Below, one piece after another: positions 57,767 through 64,000 of a stretch of 64,000 nt of DNA (positions are counted from its first letter, which is position 1; every line of letters begins with the position of its first letter). The notes under the pieces are model-generated. The model ran no database searches. It worked only from the letters and a program-made list of their open reading frames with translations, and had not been told where the DNA came from. The stretch is taken from assembly GCF_041435115.1 (NCBI RefSeq), contig NZ_CP108046.1, positions 5,022,001 to 5,086,000 of the forward strand. Direction: 5' to 3'. This DNA is from Streptomyces sp. NBC_00289. Lineage in GTDB: Bacteria; Actinomycetota; Actinomycetes; Streptomycetales; Streptomycetaceae. Position numbers and translations under genes: made by a program.

Positions 57767-59602
57767 TCAGTCGTCCAGGCCGGCCAGGACCAGGGACAGG
57801 CGGTCCGTCCCCTCCCGCGTGAGGCGGACGGGCACGCCCCAGTCCTGCTGGTGGACATGGCAGGCGGGGTGTTGGCCGGCGGGGTCGTCGTCGCAGGAGG
57901 CGGCCGTCGCCGAGATGTGCAGGACACCCTCCCCGACCTCCGGGTCGAGGCGAAGGGTGCGGAAGAGTCCGGTGCCCGCGCCCTCCCCCGACAGCAGCAG
58001 CCCGGGCGGGGTGGCGGAGACCAGGAGACGGGTCGCGGGACCCTGATCGGTGTCGAGTTTCCGACCTGCCGGGACCCGGAAAACCACCTCCAACCCGACC
58101 TTCCCCTGCGCGACTTCGGTGGCGGCGCGCCGTGTGCGACAGGCCACCGACGGCACCTTCACGGCCTCCTCCGGCAGACGTATCCGCGTCAGCCGGTGCC
58201 GGGCCGACTCGACGACCACCAGCTCGCCGCCCACCAGCACCGCGCCGCTCGGCTCCCTCAGGTCCGTCGCGAGCGTGGTGACCTCGCCGGTCGTAGGGTC
58301 GTAGCGGCGCAGGGCGTGGTTGTAGGTGTCGCTGACGGCGACCGAGCCGTCGGGCAGCGCGGTGACACCCAGCGGATGCTGCAACAGGGCCTGTCCGGCG
58401 GCACCGTCGCGATGCCCGAAGTCGAACAGGCCCGAGCCGACGGCGGTGTGCACGACACCGTCGAGGTCCACCCAGCGCAGGGCCGAGGTCTCCGAGTCGG
58501 CCAACCACAGCCGGTCGGCGGTGGCCGCCAGTCCGGAGGGCTGCGCGAACCAGGCCTCGGCACCGGGCCCGTCGACGAGCCCCTCGTCGGTGGTGCCGGC
58601 CGTGACGGCGACCGTCGCGTCCTTCGGGTCGTACGCCCACAGCTGGTGCACGCCGGCCATCGCGATCCACACGCGCCCGCCGAAGACCGCCACGTCCCAC
58701 GGGGAGGACAGGTCGACCTCCCGCGCCGGGCCGGACGTGGATGATCCCCGCCGCCACTGCCTCCCGGTGCCCGCGAGGGTGGTGACCTCCCCGGTGGCGA
58801 GGTCGAGGTGACGCAGAGCGTGGTTGACGGTGTCGGCGACGACGACCGGGCCGCCCTCCTCGCCGAGGAGGGCAAGGCCCTGCGGCTCGTTGAAGGCCGC
58901 CGACTCCGCCGTACCGTCCGCGAAGCCGCGCTCGCCGGACCCGATACGCCGTACGACGGTCTCGGCGTCCGCGTCCAGCTCCACGAGCTGGTGCCGGGTC
59001 GTGTCACTGACCAGGAAGTGCCCGTCCGGCAGGAGCAGGGCCTTGCCGGGGAAGCGCAGCGCCGTCGGTTCGGGCTCCGGCGCCACATACGGGCCGTCGC
59101 CACGCCGCAGCGTCCCCTTCGCCTCGTGCTCGGCCGCCAGCTCCGTCACGAGCCGCTCGATGGCGTGCACATGCCCCTCGCCGGAGTGCTGCGCGACCAC
59201 GTACCCCTCCGGGTCGACCACGACAAGGGTCGGCCAGGCACGGACCGCGTACTGCTTCCAGGTCCCGAGCTCCGGGTCGTCGAGGACGGGATGCCCGACG
59301 CCGTACCGCTCCACGGCGTCGACGACCGCCCGGTGCTCGGCCTCGTGGACGAACTTCGGTGAGTGCACCCCGACGACCACCACGGTGTCCCGGTGCTTCT
59401 CCTCCAGCTCACGGAGTTCGTCGAGGACGTGCAGGCAGTTGACGCAGCAGAAGGTCCAGAAGTCCAGGACCAACAGGCGGCCTCGGAAGTCGGCCAGCTT
59501 CAGATCCCGGCCACCCGTGTTGATCCAGCCGCCCCTGCCGGTCAGCTCGGGGGCGCGGACGCGGGCACGGCGGGGAGTGGAGGGCCGGGACGATTCGGTC
59601 AT
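57767..59602 (-). CDS. Thioredoxin-NHL beta-propeller protein (NHLRC2-like)
   Basis: A 611-residue soluble protein. The thioredoxin-like domain (~20-160) has LVLDFWTFCCVNCLHVLDEL, where CCVNC replaces the usual WCxxC. An NHL beta-propeller follows (~175-490: FPGKALLLPDGHFLVSDT and similar repeats). A C-terminal beta domain (~500-611) has a Cys in AASCDDDP and HPACHVHQQDWGVPV. The architecture matches bacterial and animal NHLRC2. A thiol-disulfide role is inferred from the motif. The substrate is unknown. Confidence 0.9.
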   Translation of the reverse strand: MTESSRPSTPRRARVRAPELTGRGGWINTGGRDLKLADFRGRLLVLDFWTFCCVNCLHVLDELRELEEKHRDTVVVVGVHSPKFVHEAEHRAVVDAVERYGVGHPVLDDPELGTWKQYAVRAWPTLVVVDPEGYVVAQHSGEGHVHAIERLVTELAAEHEAKGTLRRGDGPYVAPEPEPTALRFPGKALLLPDGHFLVSDTTRHQLVELDADAETVVRRIGSGERGFADGTAESAAFNEPQGLALLGEEGGPVVVADTVNHALRHLDLATGEVTTLAGTGRQWRRGSSTSGPAREVDLSSPWDVAVFGGRVWIAMAGVHQLWAYDPKDATVAVTAGTTDEGLVDGPGAEAWFAQPSGLAATADRLWLADSETSALRWVDLDGVVHTAVGSGLFDFGHRDGAAGQALLQHPLGVTALPDGSVAVSDTYNHALRRYDPTTGEVTTLATDLREPSGAVLVGGELVVVESARHRLTRIRLPEEAVKVPSVACRTRRAATEVAQGKVGLEVVFRVPAGRKLDTDQGPATRLLVSATPPGLLLSGEGAGTGLFRTLRLDPEVGEGVLHISATAASCDDDPAGQHPACHVHQQDWGVPVRLTREGTDRLSLVLAGLDD

Positions 59603-59766
59603 GGATCAAGCGTGCCACCGGGCACTGACAATCACGTCGGGGCGTGCGGCGGAGGCGCCGGCGTGGACGGGCGCGGTCGCCGGGGCGTGGTCGCGCCGCG
59701 CGGCCGACTCAGCCCGTCGGCCTACCGATGGGGTTTCGTGACGGTGGGTGGGGAAGCGGTGACGGT

Positions 59767-60264
59767 ATGAGATTCCTCGTACGCGACCGGCTCCTCGGCT
59801 TCGGTGACGACTACTGGATCGAGGACCTGCACGGCAACAAGGTGTTCCTCGTCGACGGCAAGGCGATGCGGCTGCGGGACACCTTCGAGTTGAAGGACAC
59901 CCACGGGCGCGTCCTGATCGACATCCACCAGAAGATGCTCGCCCTGCGCGACACCATGGTGATCGAGCGGGACGGCGAGCCGCTCGCCACGATCCGGCGC
60001 AAGCGGCTGTCGCTGCTGCGCAACCACTACCGGGTGTCCCTCGCGGACGGCAGCACCGAGCTGGACGTCAGCGGCAAGATCCTCGACCGCGAGTTCGCCG
60101 TCGAGTACGACGGTGAGCTGCTCGCGGTGATCTCCCGTCGGTGGCTGCACGTCCTGGAGACGTACGGCGTCGACGTCGTACGGGAGGACGCGGACCCGGC
60201 GCTGCTGATCGCGGTGGCCGTGTGCGTGATCCACCTGGCGGAGAAGGAGCGGGGGGAGGACTAG
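59767..60264 (+). CDS. LURP-one-related (tubby-C2-like) protein
   Basis: A 165-residue soluble protein made of beta strands in the LOR pattern: MRFLVRDRLLGFGDDYWIED, GNKVFLVDGKAMRLRDTFEL, DIHQKMLALRDTMVIER, and a hydrophobic final helix (PALLIAVAVCVIHLAEKE). LOR proteins resemble tubby/scramblase folds and may bind membranes. The ATG 59767 gives the canonical start. An intergenic stretch of 164 bp separates it from the divergent thioredoxin-NHL gene. Confidence 0.85.
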   Translation: MRFLVRDRLLGFGDDYWIEDLHGNKVFLVDGKAMRLRDTFELKDTHGRVLIDIHQKMLALRDTMVIERDGEPLATIRRKRLSLLRNHYRVSLADGSTELDVSGKILDREFAVEYDGELLAVISRRWLHVLETYGVDVVREDADPALLIAVAVCVIHLAEKERGED

Positions 60265-60304
60265 AGAGGTAGTGACCCGTGAGGCCGGGGACGCGGGCGG
60301 GCGC

Positions 60305-61162
60305 TCAGAGCACCCGGTCCTTCAGCGCCGGGAACTGCTCGCGGGTCTTCGCGACCTTCCCGGGGTCGAAGTCCACCGTGAGCACCTGCTCCCCGGACCC
60401 GGCCTGCGCCAGCACCTCGCCCCACGGATCCACCACGATCGAGTGACCGGCCTGCGGAACTCCGGTGTGCGTCCCGGCCGTTCCACACGCGAGCACGAAC
60501 GCCTGGTTCTCCACCGCCCGCGCCTGGGCCAGCAGCGTCCAGTGCGACCGGCGGCGCTCCGGCCAGCCCGCCGGGACGACCAGGGTCTCGGCACCGGCGT
60601 CGACGAGGCCGCGGAAGAGCTCGGGGAAGCGGAGGTCGTAACAGGTGGCCAGGCCGAGCGTGGTCTCGGGCAGCCGCACCGTCACCAGGTCCCGCCCCGC
60701 GCCCATCAGCACGGCCTCGCCCTTGTCGAAGCCGAAGCGGTGGATCTTGCGGTAGGAGGCGGCCAGTTCACCGGAGGGGGAGAAGACGAGAGACGTGTTG
60801 TAGAGCGTGCCCTCACCCGCGGGCGCGCCGCCGGCGGAGTTACCGCTTCCGGTCGCACCGCTTCCGGACCCGTCGTCGTCGGAGCCGTCCCTGTCGGACA
60901 CCGCGCGTTCCGGGATCGAGCCCGCGTGCAGCCAGACGCCCGCGTCGCTCGCCGCCTTCGCCATCGCCTCGTAGGTCGGCCCCTCGAGCGGCTCGGCCTC
61001 GCGCCCGAAGTCCTCGTACGCGAAGGCGCCGGTCGTCCACAGTTCCGGCAGGACGACGAGGTCGGCCCCGGCCTGATCCCGTACCAGGGAGGCCACCCGC
61101 TGCCGCCGCGCGGCGACCGGTTCGGCCTCGTCGACGGCGATCTGGATCAGAGAGGCGCGCAC
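60305..61162 (-). CDS. Nitrilase-superfamily amidase
   Basis: A 285-residue carbon-nitrogen hydrolase. Catalytic triad Glu in VVLPELW, Lys in YRKIHRFGF, Cys in LATCYDLRFPE. It belongs near omega-amidase/NIT2-type branches. A Gly/Ser/Asp-rich insert (SDRDGSDDDGSGSGATGSGN) lies at about residues 90-118, unusual for the fold and probably a surface loop. Start GTG 61162 is chosen because the family begins RASLIQIAV; a start further upstream would add unrelated residues. It diverges from the maleylpyruvate isomerase-like gene. Confidence 0.92.
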   Translation of the reverse strand: MRASLIQIAVDEAEPVAARRQRVASLVRDQAGADLVVLPELWTTGAFAYEDFGREAEPLEGPTYEAMAKAASDAGVWLHAGSIPERAVSDRDGSDDDGSGSGATGSGNSAGGAPAGEGTLYNTSLVFSPSGELAASYRKIHRFGFDKGEAVLMGAGRDLVTVRLPETTLGLATCYDLRFPELFRGLVDAGAETLVVPAGWPERRRSHWTLLAQARAVENQAFVLACGTAGTHTGVPQAGHSIVVDPWGEVLAQAGSGEQVLTVDFDPGKVAKTREQFPALKDRVL

Positions 61163-61343
61163 ACTACCACCGTCCTGGCATTCGAGTCGTTCACACGGGC
61201 CTACGATCGTCACACGAAAGCACTGCCGGGGTGCCTCAGAGCAGCGTAACTTAGCGTTTCAAGACACCCGCCGACAGCAGCCGTCTCCCGCTGGCAACGC
61301 CGCCACCACCACCCGTGTACCGACCGCCGAGGGGTCCCGTTCC

Positions 61344-62168
61344 GTGAGTCTGCATCCCACCCTCCAGCCCTACGCCGACGCCTGGACCCACTCCATCGAA
61401 GCGATATCCGAGCTGGTGCAGCCGCTCGCGGAGGGTGAGTGGAACCAGCGCACCCCGTGCCCCAGCTGGTCGGTCCGGGACGTCGTCTCCCATGTCATCG
61501 GCCTGGACTGCGAGATGCTGGGTGATCCGCGCCCCATCCACACGCTGCCGCGCGACCTGTTCCACGTCACCAACGATCACCAGCGCTACACGGAGATGCA
61601 GGTCGACGTCCGCCGCCACCACACGGCACCGGAGATGACCTCCGAGCTGGAGTACACGGTCATTCGCCGCAACCGGCAGCTGCGCAACGACTCGCGGGAT
61701 CCCGGTACGAAGGTGCGGGGCCCGCTGGGCACGGAGCTGACCCTCGAGGAGTCCATGCGCACCCACGCGTTCAACGTGTGGGTGCACGAGCAGGACCTGC
61801 GCGCCGCTCTCGGGCGCCCGGGCAATCTCGACTCCCCCGGCGCACACGTCGCCCGTGACGTGCTGCTCGCCCAACTCCCGCGCGTCATCGCGGAGGACGC
61901 GGGTGCTCCCCGCAGCTCGGCGATCATCTTCGACGTGCACGGGCCGGTCGAGTTCCTGCGCACGGTCCGCGTCGACATCCAGGGCCGCGGCACCCTGGAG
62001 ACGGCTCCGGCCCTCGGCCCGGCCGCCGTCTTCACCCTCCCCTGGGAGACCTACGTCCGCCTCGCCTGCGGCCGCGTCACGCCGGAGGGAGTGGCGGACC
62101 GACTGAAGGCGGACGGAGAACCCGCCCTGGTGGAAGCGATCCTGGCCAACTTCACGGTGACCCACTAG
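61344..62168 (+). CDS. Mycothiol-dependent maleylpyruvate isomerase-family protein
   Basis: A 274-residue DinB-like protein. The N-terminal four-helix bundle has WNQRTPCPSWSVRDVVSHVI (metal His in SHVIGLD) and later FNVWVHEQDLRAALGRPG (second metal His in HAFNVWVHEQD). A C-terminal SCP2/MDMPI-like domain follows (~190-274: VRLACGRVTPEG). The family uses mycothiol, the actinobacterial thiol. The true substrate is unknown. Start GTG 61344. Confidence 0.88.
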   Translation: MSLHPTLQPYADAWTHSIEAISELVQPLAEGEWNQRTPCPSWSVRDVVSHVIGLDCEMLGDPRPIHTLPRDLFHVTNDHQRYTEMQVDVRRHHTAPEMTSELEYTVIRRNRQLRNDSRDPGTKVRGPLGTELTLEESMRTHAFNVWVHEQDLRAALGRPGNLDSPGAHVARDVLLAQLPRVIAEDAGAPRSSAIIFDVHGPVEFLRTVRVDIQGRGTLETAPALGPAAVFTLPWETYVRLACGRVTPEGVADRLKADGEPALVEAILANFTVTH

Positions 62169-62277
62169 CCGGCCACGGCGGGGGTGCCCCTGCGGGTTTC
62201 GTCGACCTGTGGGGGCGGGTCGTCGACCTGTTGGGGGGCGGGTTGGCGGGCGGGTTGGGGGGCGCGCGCTTCGGTAA

Positions 62278-62306
62278 GCCGAGGCCGGTCCGGTTCCGGC
62301 CTCGGC
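62278..62306. terminator. Bidirectional terminator
   Basis: GCCGAGGCCGG/CCGGCCTCGGC, 11 bp with a 7-nt loop, between convergent genes. GTCGACCTGT and GGGCGGGTTG are duplicated just to the left (62200-62260). Confidence 0.75.
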
Positions 62307-62319
62307 GGTGCCGCCCCCG

Positions 62320-63636
62320 TCACGCCGGTACGTGCACCGTCTCCACCCGGCTGGCCACCAGCCGTTCCCGCTCCCGTCGGGCGGCCCGCTTCCGCAGGCG
62401 CAGGATCTGGCTGATGCCGACCGCCTGGAGCACGAACACCGCGGAGAACGCGACCGTGTAGTCGCCGCCCGTCGCGTCCAGCAGCACTCCGACGGCGAAC
62501 AGGGTGGTCATGGAGGCCACGAAACCACCCATGTTGGTGATTCCCGAGGCAGTCCCCTGACGCTCCGGCGGATTCGCCGGCCGCGCGAAGTCGAAGCCGA
62601 TCATCGAGGCGGGCCCACAGGCACCGAGCACCGCGCACAGCACGATCAGCAGCCACATGGGCACCTGCTCGGCGGCGGACACCACCGGATACGCCAGCGT
62701 CACGGCCCACAGCAGCGCTGTCGCCGCCACGGTCCCGAGGGCGAGCGGCAGCCGGGCCGCGTGGTGCCGGGCGATGATCTGGCCGTAGACCAGTCCGACC
62801 GCCATGTTCGACAGGACGACCAGGGTGAGCAGTTCCCCGGCCGTGGCGCGGGACAGTCCCTGCGCCTCGACCAGGAAGGGCAGGCCCCAGAGCAGCAGGA
62901 ACACCATCGCCGGGAACTGGGTCGTGAAGTGCACCCACAGTCCGAGCCGTGTCCCCGGCTCCCGCCAGGACGCGGCGATCTGCCGGCGGACGTACGCGGC
63001 TCCCTGGTGGGGGAACGGCTCCGGTTCGTGGCCCTCGGGGTGGTCCTTGAGGAACAGCAGGAGCAGGACGAGGACCACGACCCCGGCGAGCGCGCTGCCC
63101 GCGAACGCCGCCGTCCACCCGATGCCGTGCAGCAGCCGGGCCAGCACCAGCGTGGAGACCAGATTGCCGGCCATGCCGACCAGCCCCGCGAACTGCGCGA
63201 CCATCGGCCCGCGCCGGGCCGGGAACCAGCGGGTTCCCAGCCGCAGCACGCTGATGAACGTCATCGCGTCTCCGCAGCCCAGCAGCGCGCGCGAGGCCAG
63301 GGCGGTGCCGTACGACGGTGAGAACGCGAAGCCCAGCTGACCCGCCGTGAACAGCACCACGCCGATGGCCAGCACCTTCTTCGTGCCGAGCCGGTCCACC
63401 AGCAGGCCCACGGGGATCTGCATGCCCGCGTAGACGAGCAGTTGCAGGATCGAGAACGTCGACAGCGCGGACGCGTTGACGTGGAAACGCTCGGCCGCGT
63501 CGAGGCCCGCCACTCCCAGGGACGTACGGAAGATGACGGCGACGAAGTAGACGCTGACGCCGATGCCCCAGACGACCATCGCGCGCCGGCCGCCCGGCGG
63601 ATCACCCGGCAGCGAGACGGACGATGAGCTGCTCAT
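62320..63636 (-). CDS. MFS transporter (12 helices)
   Basis: A 438-residue membrane protein. It has about 12 helices, MFS motif A-like GLLVDRLGTKKVLAIGV after helix 2, and a central cytoplasmic loop (FLKDHPEGHEPEPFPHQGAA). The sequence resembles GudP/ACS-type organic anion transporters more than drug exporters. Its ATG overlaps the GntR gene stop by 4 bp, so the two are co-translated and the regulator probably controls uptake of the same substrate. Confidence 0.9.
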   Translation of the reverse strand: MSSSSSVSLPGDPPGGRRAMVVWGIGVSVYFVAVIFRTSLGVAGLDAAERFHVNASALSTFSILQLLVYAGMQIPVGLLVDRLGTKKVLAIGVVLFTAGQLGFAFSPSYGTALASRALLGCGDAMTFISVLRLGTRWFPARRGPMVAQFAGLVGMAGNLVSTLVLARLLHGIGWTAAFAGSALAGVVVLVLLLLFLKDHPEGHEPEPFPHQGAAYVRRQIAASWREPGTRLGLWVHFTTQFPAMVFLLLWGLPFLVEAQGLSRATAGELLTLVVLSNMAVGLVYGQIIARHHAARLPLALGTVAATALLWAVTLAYPVVSAAEQVPMWLLIVLCAVLGACGPASMIGFDFARPANPPERQGTASGITNMGGFVASMTTLFAVGVLLDATGGDYTVAFSAVFVLQAVGISQILRLRKRAARRERERLVASRVETVHVPA

Positions 63637-64000
63637 CGCACCTCTCCCCGCGCCAGGTGGGAGAACCAGCCGACGTGCCGGTGGACGACGCCGACGGCGG
63701 CCTCCGCGTCCCCGGAACGCAGCGCCTGGAGGATCTCCTCGTGCTCGGTGAGCGTCTTGGCGATCCGGTCGGGGTGGGAGTGCAGCACGGCGACGCCCAT
63801 CCGCAACTGCCGGTCGCGGAGCTGGTCGTAGAGGCGGGAGAGGATCTCGTTGCCTCCGCTGCGGACGATCTCGGCGTGGAAGCAGCGGTCGGTGACGGCG
63901 GCCGCGGCCAGGTCACCGGCCGCGGCCTGCTCCTTCTGCCGGGCGAGCAGTTCCTCGAGCCGCTCGATGAGCCCGGCGGGCGCCGGTACGGCCTTCCGCG
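63633..64000 (-). CDS. GntR/FadR-type regulator, C-terminal part (runs off the window)
   Basis: 122 codons are visible, in the FCD ligand-binding domain: LIERLEELLARQKEQAAAGD, DRCFHAEIVRSGGNEILSRL, LRMGVAVLHSHPDR and ALRSGDAEAAVGVVHRHV. Metal/ligand His and Asp residues of FCD are present. The N-terminal winged helix lies beyond base 64000. The stop overlaps the MFS start (ATGA), so it is the upstream gene of the operon. Confidence 0.88.
   Translation of the reverse strand, partial: RKAVPAPAGLIERLEELLARQKEQAAAGDLAAAAVTDRCFHAEIVRSGGNEILSRLYDQLRDRQLRMGVAVLHSHPDRIAKTLTEHEEILQALRSGDAEAAVGVVHRHVGWFSHLARGEVR

Noticed and set aside
1..64000. tRNA or rRNA genes, prophage or integrative element
   Set aside because: No cloverleaf or TPsiC-type sequence, integrase or phage structural gene was seen; the only mobile DNA is the IS256-family element.

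Overview
The window reads as a stretch of a Streptomyces (or very close actinobacterial) chromosome. The GC content is very high, with G/C-biased third codon positions, many GTG starts, purine-rich GGAGG ribosome sites, and dense long GC hairpins as terminators. It also carries lineage-typical families: DUF397/Scr1, DUF6479, DUF6445, DUF6458, an LAETG sortase substrate, GAF-ANTAR proteins, a SpoIIE phosphatase and mycothiol-dependent DinB-like enzymes. A perfect parS palindrome (49727-49742) and the housekeeping genes metG and aspS suggest core chromosome, probably in the origin-proximal half, not a terminal arm.

Layout. 1-4.9 kb: end of a DUF5990 gene, a MerR-like protein, a cold-shock protein and a DEAD-box RNA helicase whose ribosome site is buried in a hairpin, then three small conserved genes. 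5-12.8 kb: a 14-helix MFS exporter with its own operator, a decayed GtrA gene, and an FtsX-type ABC transporter operon diverging from a NarL-type two-component system. 13-25.6 kb: a secreted Ig-like protein, a second cold-shock gene with a small partner gene, envelope proteins, an M24 peptidase, a DUF6445 protein, a DUF4142 protein, a GH13 alpha-glucosidase, an LAETG wall protein, and a metal-uptake locus (ArsR repressor, operator, cobalamin riboswitch, NiCoT permease). 25.7-34.7 kb: a nucleoside hydrolase, a lipoprotein, two GAF-ANTAR regulators, an XRE-TPR regulator diverging from a small exported peptide gene, a repeat protein with a possible pseudo-caspase domain, and small envelope proteins. 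This part is rich in short tandem repeats.

34.7-44.4 kb: a membrane protein, an EEP-family hydrolase, a TerF-like VWA protein, metG, the scar of a decayed Scr1/DUF397/ATP-binding cluster, and a complete IS256-family element. The IS has an 8-bp target duplication and landed exactly on the stop codon of a pectate lyase gene. 44.6-57.7 kb: a polysaccharide pyruvyl transferase, a secreted intradiol dioxygenase, aspS, parS, a SpoIIE phosphatase, pirin, SseB, an acyl-CoA dehydrogenase and an M18 aminopeptidase. 57.7-64 kb: a thioredoxin-NHL protein, a LURP-one-related protein, a nitrilase-type amidase, a mycothiol-dependent isomerase family protein, and an MFS transporter overlapping the end of a GntR regulator that runs off the window.

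The strongest regulatory signals are RNA-level. They are a shared 18-nt 5' motif on both cold-shock transcripts, an attenuator-like hairpin in one of them, the helicase hairpin, the B12 riboswitch, and several probable leaderless mRNAs. I see no CRISPR array, tRNA, rRNA or prophage.
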